Source of the DNA: Agrypnia vestita
Taxonomy: Eukaryota; Arthropoda; Insecta; Trichoptera; Phryganeidae
DNA: 64,000 bases
Assembly: GCA_016648135.1 (NCBI GenBank)
Contig: JADDOH010003975.1
Span: 1-64,000 of the forward strand
Direction of reading: 5' to 3'
The translations under genes and the position numbers were made by a program. Every line of letters begins with the position of its first letter. Position 1 is the stretch's first letter. A model generated the notes under the pieces. That model did no database searches. It saw nothing but the letters and a program-made list of their open reading frames with translations, and had not been told where the DNA came from. Below, piece by piece: positions 37,511 to 49,400 of the stretch.

Positions 37511-37551
37511 GTCACTTTTGTTACCCGCACCTAGCGGGTAACAAAAGTGAC
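37511..37551. repeat. Perfect 18-bp fold-back abutting a telomere-like tract
   Basis: GTCACTTTTGTTACCCGC (37511-37528), loop ACCTA, and the exact complement (37534-37551). The right arm runs directly into the CCTAA array. The arm sequence belongs to the surrounding 128-bp tandem repeat, so the unit has been copied back on itself. Confidence 0.9.
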
Positions 37552-37606
37552 CTAACCTAACCTAACCTAACCTAACCTAACCTAACCTAACCTAACCTAA
37601 CCTAAC
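37551..37606. repeat. Interstitial telomere-like repeat, 11 perfect CCTAA units
   Basis: Eleven uninterrupted CCTAA units (TTAGG on the minus strand), the ancestral insect telomere motif, sit between the fold-back at 37511 and a partial 128-bp unit that resumes at CGAATAAGTTTCC. Confidence 0.92.
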
Positions 37607-38199
37607 GAATAAGTTTCCAAATTTTGAGTCCGATCGGTCGAACAGATTTGCATTGAAAATATATCAGGGGGAAGGGAAGGGGTAAAAGAATAGGGGGGAA
37701 ATGTCGCATATATTTCCCTTGGTCCTAAAGAATAAGTTTCCAAATGTTATATCCGATCGGTCAAACGGTACAGATTTGCATCGAAAATATGTCAGGAGGA
37801 GAGGAAGGGGTATGAGTATAGGGGGGAATGTTGCCGATGTTATCCGCCAAGTCCTGAAGAATATGTTTCCAAATTTTGAGGCCGATCGGTCAAACGGTAC
37901 AGATTTTTATATAAAATCTGTCTGGGAGAGGGGAAGGGGTATGAGTATGGGAGGTATTTTGCCGATGTTATCCGCCAAGTCCTGAAGAATATGTTTCCAA
38001 ATTTTGAGTCCGATCGGGCAAACGGTACAGATTTTTGTATAAAATATGTCTGGGAGAGGAGAAGGGGTATGAGAATAGGGGGGAAATATTTCCTGTGTTA
38101 CCCGCCGGGTCCTAAAGCATAAGTATACAAAATTTGAATCGAATCGGACAAACGGTGTGAATTTGCATAGAGAACAGACAGACAGACATTGAGTTTTAT

Positions 38200-40030
38200 A
38201 GGTATAGATATTTTTACAATCGCAGGTGTACCGAGTCTTTTGAACGTTTTTCAAGCATTCTTAAACAATCAAGCAATCAATCAATCAATACACGAGGAAA
38301 ACTTTAGCAGTGACTATAACAAAAAAATATTATCGCAGTCAAAAACCGCATACGTTTAATTAACACTTTTATTTATTTTTAAATACTGAATTAGAAAGTC
38401 TTTATCATTAAATATTAGCAATTAATTAAATATTTTTTATGAATCTTTATCTAGGTACAATGTATTTGAATAACGATACCCAAATGAGACATTCTATTTA
38501 CGTAATTAAAATTATACGCCCAATCAGGCTGGTGTTGATTTAATATTAACTGGCTAACCTGTCACCACGCCGCAGCGAGTATGCCGAGGGGATAGATTCT
38601 GTCCTGACACAGAACATTCTCCTCGTACACATTTTTATTTCTTCTCATATGCTCGTCGATTATTGAGGCTTCTAATTAACTAGTTCACCTAGTCACACCA
38701 AGTTTCCACAGACGTCCTTTATTTCTGGCACCAGCACTCTGATCATATTCATTTCTTACATTCTCTCCTTATTCATTCGTTACACATATCAAACTACCTG
38801 AGTGACCTCTGTAATCAAGTTCACACTGCCTTAATTCAACAATTCTCAATGTCACAACATCATCTCTACATTCAGTCCTGATTATTCATTCTTTACTCTC
38901 ATCCTAAATAGTTTCGACATATAGACGCTTGAGTAACCTTATTTCTAATTGTTTGTTAGGCTTAGGCTTCATTTTCATGTTTGAGGTTTATACTGGGACA
39001 TTGTATACCACTAATCTTGCCTCAGCTGATAGATTTACTTTAGAATACTGCATTTAAATTACCATTCATTCTATTCTCTGCATTAAAAATACCTCATTTC
39101 GATATCTTTCTCAAAATTTCCTTTCTCATTAAATATAATTTAAAATACTTACACACACTCTTCAATTTGTTAAAAGCATTAATCACCTACCAGTATTCTG
39201 TATGTTGTCTTTATTTTTTGTTTCTAAATCATCACTCTCAGCTTGCTAACGTTTATTCTAATTTATTTGCATATATCTTACATCCTACCAACTACACGCA
39301 CTATCTGCAGATGATAATGTACAATCAAATCTCTAACATTTGCTCCTATACGCATACGTCCTTATTTCTTCACATTACTACCTAATGTAACATATAAGTA
39401 GATAGTCATAGATAGAAAAATTGAAGCTATAGGTGGCTTTTCAAAATCTGTATAGGTATATCCTAATTATAGCCACCAAATATGAATCCAAACTAAGAGA
39501 GAAAATCCAGGCTACCGAATTTTCTAAGGGGGTAGCGGAAGTCATACTGACGGACAGAATGAAAAGTACCGAGGGTACCGAGAGGAACTACAGGAAAAAG
39601 TGTATGAAAACAGGATCTTAACTAATTAAGACGTATGGACGCAGCACGTACGGAAACACCTTGTAGAGTCGTTGGGCCTCCGATCCTACTAGGACAGGGG
39701 ATGAAGATGACGATGATAATATAAGTTTAACAGCCTCGTTGCCATTACGCAACCTTACTCTTACTTCTTTAGGGGCTTCATGGGACTTGGAAGTCCAAGA
39801 TCGCAGTCGAATACAGCGCCATGCATCCCTTGACGTAGTCTTTGTAGTTCAGTCTGCTAGACACTCCCCTACCACTTAAAGGTCTGTGTTGACATTATAC
39901 GCCTGTCTCCGTCTTGGTCTATTGTCTCTGTCTCGATCCCGTTGACTCATGTGCGAGGCCTTTATACATGCTACGGGACTTATCTTCTCTCAATACATAC
40001 CTCGCTTACACATACCTCAAGGTATTTGGG
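38200..40030. other. Intergenic DNA, no convincing gene
   Basis: Pyrimidine-rich on the plus strand at 38650-39400. A GC-richer block at 39430-39900 may be mobile-element debris. No motif recognised. Confidence 0.4.
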
Positions 40031-40039
40031 ATACATTAC

Positions 40040-40270
40040 CGTACCAATGCTCCAAGTTCTCTAATCCCTTTTCCAAATCCCCTTGGTAATTCTCACACTT
40101 CTCCGAGCAGTTCCATCATTGTTGGAAACACTTCCAAAACACATATTTTGGAATGGTGTTCAGCTGGGCCGACGCGTTTCGCATAAATAAATCTGGAATT
40201 GGTGAATAACCAAAAATCACACGGAACTATGTCGGGAGAGTAGGGAACCAGAAAACTCAGGGGAATGCTA
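40040..40270 (-). pseudogene. Mariner-like transposase C-terminal relic
   Basis: The minus strand encodes a YSPD-I-V-PCDFWLF catalytic-region relic near 40200-40240, followed towards 40050 by a degraded C-terminal region matching that of the 55020-56610 copy. The frame is broken. It is useful because it shows the same sequence as 55075-55335 without the inserted ribozyme-bearing element. Confidence 0.7.
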
Positions 40271-41164
40271 TGTTTGGCCCCTGTTTGATTAGATTTTGAA
40301 TTATTATTATTTTAACTTTAAGGTTTATATTTTTTTGATAAATTCTCAATGCTCTTTAAACCCTTCACACGATTCATAGAGTAAATTTCTTTTTATTGTG
40401 GTTGGACATATTTATTGATTTCAAAAAACTAAAAGACTTACATAAATCAAATTGATTGTTTTTAACGCCTACCGATTTTGATATCGTTTCGCCCTAAAGC
40501 TTTTATTAGTATTTTGAAATCTATTTATTTATTTATGTTATCCAGTCCTAAAAGAGAAACTCTCGTGCTTTATACATAAAAAATATAAATGATGTACGGC
40601 ACTATCATTTTTGTCATAATCAACCGTCAACAATCTCTCACTATATAATATTACTTACACGCATTTGTTAAACACCACATTGTGTCATACACGCAATGTC
40701 CAATCAGTTGAGTGGCCGTTGCGTATTATGGAGTAAAAAAGACATTTTTAGAACTCCATATGTAGCTTAAACATACAGTTAAAATTTCGTTATTTAAAAT
40801 TATTACCTTTATCTTTCAGTCAGTTATTAAATTTGTTGACAGATTCATTGCATGGCGAAAAATTATGGCCGTCGTAAACACACATCTATCGTCGATATGA
40901 CTAAAATAAGTCAGGTAGAAATAATTGTAAATTCCCAAAAAATTTCGAAATAAATGTACGTTTACACAATTCAAATTATTACACATATTAAAAAAATGAT
41001 GTTTTTATTTGTATTAAAAAGTGGAGCATTAAATTTATTTATATAGTAAAAGCCTCCTTTTATTTATTATTAATTAAATTACGAATTGTACATCTGAGGA
41101 AAATAAAATTTATTTGGAAGACACAGGCTTTTTTACATGTTTTATATATTTTACATATTTATTA

Positions 41165-41240
41165 ATTACACCTGCATGCTTCGGAAAAACCTTTCCATCG
41201 TCAGGGTGTTTTATATAAAACACCCTGACGTAATAATTTA
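41165..41240. repeat. Perfect 32-bp palindrome with a flanking hammerhead-like half
   Basis: CGTCAGGGTGTTTTAT and its exact complement form a 32-bp perfect palindrome at 41199-41230. The minus strand left of it reads CTGACGA, a GGAAA/TTTCC-type stem, then GAAGCATGC, a damaged hammerhead-like core. On the right the sense copy begins (CCCTGACG) and is cut off. This is the same head-to-head layout as 3728-3949 and 15265-15500. Confidence 0.55.
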
Positions 41241-42664
41241 TTGCTCTAATATAATTCTGAAATGCAGTAAGGACATAAAAATATAACTTATACAAAAATA
41301 TAAAAAAAGTCGAAGCGTGAGTGGCAACTGATTACAAAAGGCCAATGAAAGCATGTTTTCAATTATTTTTTTAACTTTAATAATTTTGAATCCAAGTTAT
41401 TCATTCATTTCTAAAGTGCTCTACGAGTATATGACTGAGATAGTCTATTATTTAATCTGTGAACAGATAGTGTAGGATAACGTATATATTTTTTAAATTT
41501 TTATAGTAATTTGCATACCTGCTTTTAACATACAAATAGTAGCAATTGACAATAAAATTTAATATTCTGACCAAATAGAGTTGTACGATTTATGACATAA
41601 GCCAATTATATAAAAATATTACTAGACAATATGATTCCGAACATCTGTAAGTATGAATATACTAAAATAATTCTAAATTAAATTTATATTTCTGTGCAAA
41701 AATATACGCCTGAGCGCCATCTTTCGCATTCGCGCTCAGTGGTTATCTGATATTTTATTGCGGACTTGAACCATGCAGCTGTGCATCGAGGTTCGAGAAA
41801 AAATGGTTGGTAGAATATTACGCAAAATATCTACAGGTAGATGATACCATGCGAGTGCAGTCAGTTTATTGTAATAATCTGTACGTAAAGATAAATTTAT
41901 ATGATGTTTTAAAATGAAATTACTATTATTATAATTGTGATATTTCGTGATACTTATTTTATTTCGATTTACGTAGCATTAATACAGCATATTTTAATAT
42001 ACTGAGTACGCGCCGCTGTAGATAAAAATTTAAAGTTTTATATATATACCAACCATCCTGGAAGAGTAAAGTTTAATTAGAAATTAGGTGATTTTTTACA
42101 AGGAGGTATCTTTTTTTTATCAACACTAATTTAGGTATCTATTAAACATTCGAAAAATTAAAAAAAAAATGGTCCCCTCATGTCTATTTTCGTGGAGCTT
42201 CTCCTCCGTGACTAGATGCAACTTTCCCCGGTGCACGTTAAAACGTGTAACTCCTTAAGTAAAAAAATTATATTATCAAAAAAGTTGCCTAAATGTAATG
42301 GAGCAAAATTTATATCCCAAATTATCGCTGAAAAAGATAACATACCTATATGAATTTATTACACATTTCTAGACGTTCCTTGGTCTAGGGATTACCTAAC
42401 ATTTTTGTGAAAGGCGAGCATTTGTTATAGCTAGTCAATGATCTAACTACATCTGTTTTTTTGAGAGACAAATAAGAGTGGCTATCCAATCCAGCGCTTT
42501 GATCTCACCATTAAACATAATGTCTTTGGGAACCTTGGATTGTTTTTCTGAATTAGTGTGAGAATCTGCGGCGGTCGGTTTTCTCCACGCGCGGACAACA
42601 GAAAGCACAATAAATTTAAATAATATAAAATAGTATTTCGACCAATATTTATGTATGTACATAC

Positions 42665-43522
42665 CAGTGGCGTGCAGCGCATACAATCAAACAAGCTGTG
42701 CATTAGTAGAGATTCTGGGAAACAAATATTAATTAAATAATCCTTATCTTAAGAAAATATTGATTTAAAATTCTAGCCGTAATTCGTCCTACGGCTAGAA
42801 GTTTTATTTCCGACGTTCTGTACCTAACTTCATGTCAATTCTTAATTTATCTCACTTGTTTGCGCCCAACAAATTTGTTCCATAGATCTAGTCCAGCTGA
42901 GAAAAAACTGGTCCTGAATCCGTGTATTTTTACTAAGCGAGTTTTTTGTAATAGACAAGTAAATTTTTCGTGGAATAGCGTGTTTCTTCGAAATATCCTA
43001 TGCAATGAAAATTTTGCGCACGTCATTTGCAGAAATGATATTTTTTACAAATGTCACCCAAAACTTTTTGTGTGAATTCTATTTGTCATTTCTATGGTGA
43101 ATGAAATACCATCTGTCTTTATCATAATGATTATTTATGACAACATTGCCATCGATGATATCATAAAATGTTTGATTTATTTTTGTGAAAAGAAACGTAT
43201 ATCTGAAATTAGTATTATTCCCGATTTAATTATATATAAATCATCTTCGAAATATATTGAAAATTTTTGCCGTATTACCTATATATAAAATATTTATTTA
43301 TTTAGAAAATCTTCTTTACAATACTTCTTTTATAGTGTAGTTATTTTTGTGGATTAAATCTACTCAAAATAGTTCATTATATACAATTAAGAAGAATTCA
43401 AAAAATGTTTATACCCTTGTAGGTATATGCGTGTATATATATATATATATATATATATTTAATATAGGTATATTATAGTCGGTCACAGCATAATCAAAGT
43501 TTATACCCACTGCACGCCACTG
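42665..43522 (+). mobile_element. hAT-like non-autonomous element, copy A
   Basis: The ends CAGTGGCGTGCAGCG and the complement of CACTGCACGCCACTG are inverted repeats of about 13-15 bp. The flanking octamers GTACATAC and CCACATAC agree at six of eight bases, consistent with an old 8-bp duplication. The interior aligns with copy B (60811-61739) in opposite orientation. A (TA)n tract at 43434-43460 lies near the right end. Assignment to hAT rests on the 8-bp duplication and CAG-type ends; no transposase is intact. Confidence 0.75.
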
Positions 43523-43669
43523 CCACATACATATTAAGGATACGTTTTACAAGCTGTTTCAATTGCGAATGATTACAGCCTCATCCAAACAATATTATTC
43601 CATTTAGTGTTGTAGGTTTTTAGCATTCGTTTACTGATTTTTTTGACACATTTTGTTCATTGCATCAAA

Positions 43670-44222
43670 ATACTGTCTCGGGTCGTGGCCGCGGAAGGCA
43701 AAAACACTGGACATTAACTAGTGATTAATTAATTATTAAATGGACGACGCCGCTTTGCAGGAATTAAACTTAACGCTATACTTTAAATCACATTATTTCG
43801 TAATATATCACTCGTATATGAACACTTCATTAGCGCTGGGCAACACTCTACTTATCTGTTACTGTAACTGAAACCGTAAAAAATACAATTTTCGCACATA
43901 GTATTTATCGCATTTATTTATTTCGCCACTTAAGATAAGTACTCGTCTGATTATTTCGCCCAATTACTGTCGTTTCGCAATTCATGACTGGGCACACCTG
44001 GCCGTTGTCCGCGACTCACTTCGCACTGAATTATGTGCCAAGCCAAGACTCCATTTACGCTGATTTTTCGAACCTCCTAGATTAGTCTAGTATTTAGGAG
44101 AGGGTTCCCGTTACTTCTAGGCTATTTCAGGCGTTTGTAGACGCTTCCCGAATGCTGTAGATAATACGAGAATATGGTAGACTGTGCTTGAGTTTTCTAT
44201 ATTATTGTCGTCATTGACATAT
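43670..44222 (-). mobile_element. LTR-like promoter repeat, copy 2
   Basis: Inverted relative of 35128-35692. It shares TCTAGGAGGTTCGA, GGCGAAATAAATAAATGCGA and ATATACGAGTGATATATTAC on the minus strand. The TATA box of copy 1 is not conserved (CAGCGTAAATGG). Confidence 0.5.
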
Positions 44223-44229
44223 TACGAGG

Positions 44230-44390
44230 TATTTATTTTTTAAATAAAACGGATATTTTATACGAACCGTATTTTTTACTGAGAAGCAAATCTCGACGTT
44301 TCGCTGAAGTCTTATTCAGCGTCGTCAGGAGAGCGTCCTATCACGGTGGAGGTGTACGCCGAACTACAGTTTGGCCTACACACACTTAAA
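44230..44390 (-). mobile_element. Second ribozyme-like repeat family, intact-core copy
   Basis: It shares about 130 bp with 13345-13460: GGATATTTTATACGAAC, GCAAATCTCGACGTTT, then GAGAGCGTCCTATCA and GCCGAACT. The minus strand carries a complete hammerhead-like core at 44292-44331. Only the left, antisense half of a possible inverted pair is present. Confidence 0.6.
44292..44331 (-). ncRNA. Hammerhead-ribozyme-like motif, complete core and paired stem I
   Basis: Minus strand: CTC, CTGACGA, a six-pair stem II (GCTGAA/TTCAGC, loop TAAGAC), GAAAC, GTC, GAG. CTGANGA tolerates any base at the N position. Stem I is three Watson-Crick pairs (CTC/GAG) and stem III is the ACGT palindrome. One unpaired C precedes stem II. 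This is the best-formed motif in the window. Confidence 0.65.
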
Positions 44391-44399
44391 TCTTTTTAT

Positions 44400-44580
44400 T
44401 TATTTTTGTTGAAAAATAGACATGCGAACACGGAATGTGTATCGCAGCAATATTCTATTATGTTCAAACTAAGCCAAGAACTTGTGCTATGAAGATTGCT
44501 GGTGTCCTGGAATGGGGCTCGAACCACCGACCACCAGATCACTAGGCGAGCGTCATGACCACTACGCCAACAAGCTACTA
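44400..44580 (-). mobile_element. tRNA-derived SINE, family 1, best copy
   Basis: The minus strand has A-box TGGCGTAGTGG (44559-44569) and B-box GGTTCGAGCCC (44515-44525) at tRNA-like spacing, then the family body and a 3' end at GTCTATTTTTC. This is the clearest internal RNA polymerase III promoter in the window. Confidence 0.75.
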
Positions 44581-44714
44581 ATATTTCATACTCTAAATAT
44601 CATTACAAGAGTCGAACATTTAAATATCTAAATATCATTACAAAAATATTATCGATGGATTTGGCGTTACATTGTGGGGATTGTTATTCTTGATGATAGA
44701 TTATTATAGGATAT

Positions 44715-44925
44715 TAATTAATACTAACTTTATTATCTCTACCTAAGTTTAATAGTTTTTATATTTTTTACTTGTTTACTTGTGTTTTAAGAGAAACAGA
44801 ATCTCTCACGTCAGGTTGATACTTCACCTGTCGATAAAAATTCTGTTTCTCTTGAAACTTAAATAGTAAAAAAAATATTAAACTCAGATAGACTTAATAA
44901 GGTTAATATTATTTAATATATATAA
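44715..44925. mobile_element. Palindromic MITE-like element
   Basis: Arms of about 80 bp run from TAATACTAACTTTATTATC and AAGTTTAATAG to a perfect 14-bp inner pair AAGAGAAACAGAAT (44789-44802) and its complement (44840-44853), then out through the mirrored sequence. The loop is about 37 bp. No coding content. Confidence 0.65.
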
Positions 44926-45474
44926 TTATCTATCATCATCATTACAAAAGTCGAACAGGCGAACTATATATGTGAACTTGTGTAATATTCTCATGTTCAC
45001 ATCCTTACGCCCATAAAAACGAGATGCGCGGATTTTTGCCACATTTTAATGAAGAAAGCGGCGTGTCGGTCACATCGCAGGTAATGATTATGAGTCCACA
45101 CGGTCACGTTCAACTCAGAAGTTCAGGACAAGGTCGTTAGAGAGTGAGAGTCGGTCGTTAGTTGACAAAATTATTTTCTTTTTTTATGGAGCCATTTTCC
45201 GGAACGGACGGCGCGGCGTGCAGTGGAACGGATTGCCGGCTAACCTAACTATGCACGAAAATACTGACAATAAAAGTTCGTTTACCCACGGCGTTGCAAG
45301 AGACGTAACCACAGGCCACCAAAATATATAGACACGAACTAACGTAAATTGATTGGTACGCAGAGTACACAGCCAGGTGCCACGGCTGGATCCAATACGT
45401 ATGATAAATTTTAAAAAAGTATTTAAATATATTTTAATATTTTTCAAATTCCCTTTTTGGCACCATTTTATCAA

Positions 45475-45975
45475 TTATATAAATAAATAAATAAATATAA
45501 CTTTATTCCGGAATGTGGGAAGGTTCGTGCAATCCCACACATTCCATATAAAAGTAGGTACAATATTATATAAAATAAAAGAGAAATAAGAAAATCATAT
45601 AAAATAAAGGAGAAAACAAGTATCAGTATTAAAAGAGAAGAAAAAAAGAAAAAAACAAGAAAACAAGTATAGTATTATTATTAACATGAAGAAATGTCAT
45701 AGAAATATGTCGTATAATATCGTATATTAGCGGTTTTAGCGAGCGATGGCAAGTCGATTATGAGGGGGCAGTATCTTTCTCCAGTGTGCATTGATGCTGG
45801 ATGCTGGAGTGAGGCGGGCTTCCAGGATAAGGATATTTCCGGAGCTGTATATCCTTTCCCTCATTCCTGCCGCCCTGGATCTTATGAGGGCTGCAAAGTT
45901 GGGAATACGCCCCTCAGTGAACATACCGGAAGCGCTGCAATATCTGTAATAAACTTTACCCACAATTTAACTTTG
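45475..45975 (-). mobile_element. LINE 3' end with ORF2 C-terminus, hairpin and TAAA tail
   Basis: On the minus strand 45963-45736 encodes YYRYCSASGMFTEGRIPNFA and then IRSRAAGMRERIYSS, the tail of a Jockey/CR1-type ORF2. A 3' region follows with a hairpin (GGAATGTG and its mirror ACATTCC near 45510-45548), an AATAAA signal and a TATTTA repeat at 45480-45502. Confidence 0.65.
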
Positions 45976-46159
45976 ATCTAAAAATTCAACTTTGCGGGAG
46001 CGATTCTCCCTTTTTCAGGACAATGAATGTTAAAAGTTTAATTATTTTATTTATAGTATTTAAATATTTCAGATTTTGATACCTCCTCTTCAAGACAATG
46101 TTGTATTTAATCATGTACAATTTGATGAGGTGTACTACAATGTTACTATCTTACAAACC

Positions 46160-46440
46160 TGTAAATTTTAAAACAATTATGAAAAGGTTAAACTCAATGC
46201 TCTAAAAAAATATAATGTCTTAGTAAATAAGTCGCGCATTATTAAATTAAGACGTTTAAAAACTCAGCTTGAAAATATTTTTTTAAAGAAAAAAGTGTAT
46301 TATAAAAAATCGTTCTATTTACTTGAATATTTAATTATGCAAGAACTAATACTTTAACTGCAGTATAAATATATCTTAAACATAAGGGGAAAAAGACATT
46401 CTTCTGCTGTGACCCTTTCCTGAAGAACGGGTTTAGTTTA
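46160..46440 (-). repeat. Dispersed repeat, copy 2
   Basis: The minus strand matches 28600-28880 over about 280 bp (CCGTTCTTCAGGA, TACTGCAGTTAAAGTATTAG, GCGCGACTTATTTACTAAGA). Confidence 0.5.
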
Positions 46441-46449
46441 TCTCTGTAA

Positions 46450-49400
46450 ATATCTGTAAATTTCTGATCGTAACAATGTCGTTTAGACAACTATCTAAGC
46501 GAGATATATTTTTTTATATACATAGATACGCATACGAGATACATGTTATATTTGCATAGATATAGACAGGTCAGGATTTTACCTGTTGGAGGCCCTGGGC
46601 ACTTTAGGATAATGGGGCCCCATTGACTACGACAGAGGACTATTTTATTAAAACAGGCAAAAGGGGAAGACGAACGAAATTCTAGATTTATTGAAGTGTT
46701 ATTTTTATTTCCTTACAATCACATTTAATGTAATCCGTATTAATAGGTAATAATAATATAATCCGGAAAAGTAACTCTTTTAGCATTCACTGTACGCAGA
46801 TTGGTAATTAAAAATCGACATTAGTACCCTTCTAGCTTTGTGACACTGACAGTGTCCTGTGTATATATACTGTGGAATACCTACATATACTGTGGAATCC
46901 GCAAAATTCAATTTAAGTTTTACTATCTTTAACTATGAACCACATAAACAATGAAATCTAAACAATAGTAATATTAAGTAATATATTAATGAACACAAAT
47001 ATGAATGAAAAGGCTACTTATTTTTGTAATTAAATCAAGTTTGAAACAAAAAAGATCAATCCTAGTAGACACTATTATTATAAGAACGAATGTGTAACAA
47101 ATACATTTTCCAAACTTTGTTTAATTAGATTGGTAAATATCGAATATTCTAAATAGTAATGACTAAACTAGGCATCAGATTAACATTTTAGCATTTTCCT
47201 TAACAATGAAGCGGTCTATTATATTCAAAATAGATAACAAACGTTTCCGCATTCACAATAGCCTTAGCGAATGAAAATGGTTTTACCTATTTCTTTTATG
47301 AAAATTTAAATTTTTGCTGCTGATGAAAATGATAACTTTGCCATAAATAGAAAGGTCAGAGACAACTTTCCGCCCCAGGTACTTTTTTCCTTTAACATAA
47401 TTTATTTCGATAATGATTATAATAAAATATTAACCATACCATAACTAAAAATTTATTCAATACAGATTTTCAAATATAATTAAATGGATTATTAAAACAA
47501 TTGTTGACACAACATTTATGTCGATGAATAGCTACTCGTAATTCACCTAAGTCCACTACGAAAATATTATATATTTTTATGGCGCCTAATTCTATTTATG
47601 CAAGAGAAAAGTTTGTGCGCAGAACAAGCGAACTGACTTCCACATATTCATGTTTGATTAATTTACTTGAGTATGTAGGTATTGATGTTTTTATTGTATA
47701 TCCAAAACAAAGTGTGAATCAAATTCGCTTAAATCAGTATGAACCAATCACAATATCTTCATAAGTAAAAAGTTATGTACCCATCATCATTTAACAGAAA
47801 TGGACACTTCATTTTGATTAAATATATCGTTTCCCCTACATGTAATAGGTACACAGAAACATATTAAGATTTTATGTAGATATATATACCTATATATATG
47901 GCTTCAACCAAAATCTCATACAACTTATGAATTACGCCAAATATGTGTTAGATGTCATTATTTTATACTGATCCAGTTTTACTTTCATCCCATGAAACAA
48001 AAAGTGTTGATTATTTTTACAATCCGTTATTGTTTATGGTCTATTAACATAAAAAGTAATGTGCAAATGTATGTTCATATTTGAGGAAAGGAATATCTCG
48101 AACACTCGACAAGCGTGATTGGGTATGTGGGTAAACCAATTACCTCACTGTCTTTGAATAAATACGATTTGTCTGGGGGATATAAATTATAATAATTAGA
48201 TAGATTCGAGATTGGGAGTGTGCAGAACACCTATACCACCGAGCTAATGGTCAGTGTGCAGTCACTTTGCAATAAAAGGTGAAAGTAAAACCGTATCACG
48301 AGATACTTTACAAGAACCGATTTACACCATGGTGTTCCTTGGCTGGCGCCGTTGGTTCTCAAGTGTTATTCTCAAAGCAAAACGGAAGTGCGAACAATTC
48401 TTGGATTGAAGTATTTTTGGATAATGTGTGAAGCCGGTCTAGGGTGGTCTGTTTTATGAGGTTTTATGTCCAAAACGAGCATCAAATACGACCACATTAT
48501 ATTTCATGCATAAGAATCACACACGTTATTTACAAAATGAATAAAACGATGCGAATGTGGTTTCTGCATGGTAGAGATGAGTTTAAGTAATATTATTTAC
48601 CGATACATAATCCTGTCTTGACACAAATTAATCAAGTAACGTTAAATTAAATGATGTTTGAGACCTTTTGTAACCAATAATAATTTATTTAATTATAATT
48701 TTGTATTCCTTTTGATACATTCGTTTCGTGATAATTTTATCTACTTTATTATATTTTCCATAGATGGCGGGAAGTAGTCAGTTTGAGGTATACCAAGATA
48801 TATTTTTTATAAAAATAAAACGACAATTCTTTTTTTTTATGTCTTACGGAAATCAGAAGTCTATGATCACGGTCACTGTCAACATTCCTGTCCTCGCTAT
48901 CACGTGTCCCTTCACAATGCCATCAAAGTTCATTCTCTGGAACATTTTTTGCTTGTTTAAATTTCTCAATAATATTTATGCCAATTTTCCTCTAAGTCCA
49001 GATCTTATTGGCTTGCGTGAATATTGTGGGAATCAGTGGGTATTTTTTATATTTTTTTTATTTGGAATTCAAACAGCTTACCTGATATTAAAAAGTAGAA
49101 CATATGATTTAATAATAATATTAAGTCAATTACATTAATTCTATGTATTGTATACAAAAGAATAAGAAGATATATTTAACAAATTCAATAAAAAGATCGA
49201 GGAAGAAGGAATTTATTTTAAAAAGATATAAAAATAGATTAATACATGAAGTAAGTACGGTAAATTTATTTCCAGGAGGAGAGCAAGGTATATCGGAATA
49301 TCGATAATGTTTAAATTTTGAATAATCGCATTTAAATTTGTTTTGAATTTTTTTTTTTCATTTACAATTTGTTTTGCACATATTAAGCTTATCTTTTATT

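Larger units (their letters stand above)
37270..38190. repeat. Tandem array of ~128-bp units
   Basis: About seven units recur with the phrases AGAATAAGTTTCCAAATTTT, GAGTCCGATCGGTCAAACGG, TACAGATTTGCAT, AAATATGTC, GGGGAAGGGGTATGAGTATA and CCGCCAAGTCCT. Unit starts are near 37407, 37606, 37730, 37858, 37986 and 38113. The array follows AACTAGCTGTTCACACCCGG at 37232 and ends in GACAGACAGACATTGAG. Part of one unit is replaced by the fold-back and CCTAA tract. Confidence 0.8.

Noticed and set aside
37551..37606. CRISPR-like or promoter repeat
   Set aside because: Five-base units with no spacers match the insect telomere motif exactly; nothing indicates a prokaryotic array.
43434..43460. (TA)n tract as a special structure
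   Set aside because: A simple microsatellite inside the hAT-like element; such tracts are common in AT-rich insect DNA.
48240..48440. Possible small gene around ATGGTGTTCCTTGGC (26 codons) and tRNA-like words
   Set aside because: Too short, no splice sites, and the tRNA-like words lack paired A and B boxes.
48764..49138. 124-codon plus-strand reading frame starting MAGSSQFEVYQ
   Set aside because: AT-driven Phe/Ile-rich composition, no domain, no promoter, splice or polyadenylation context; long AT-rich frames of this size are expected by chance in 64 kb.
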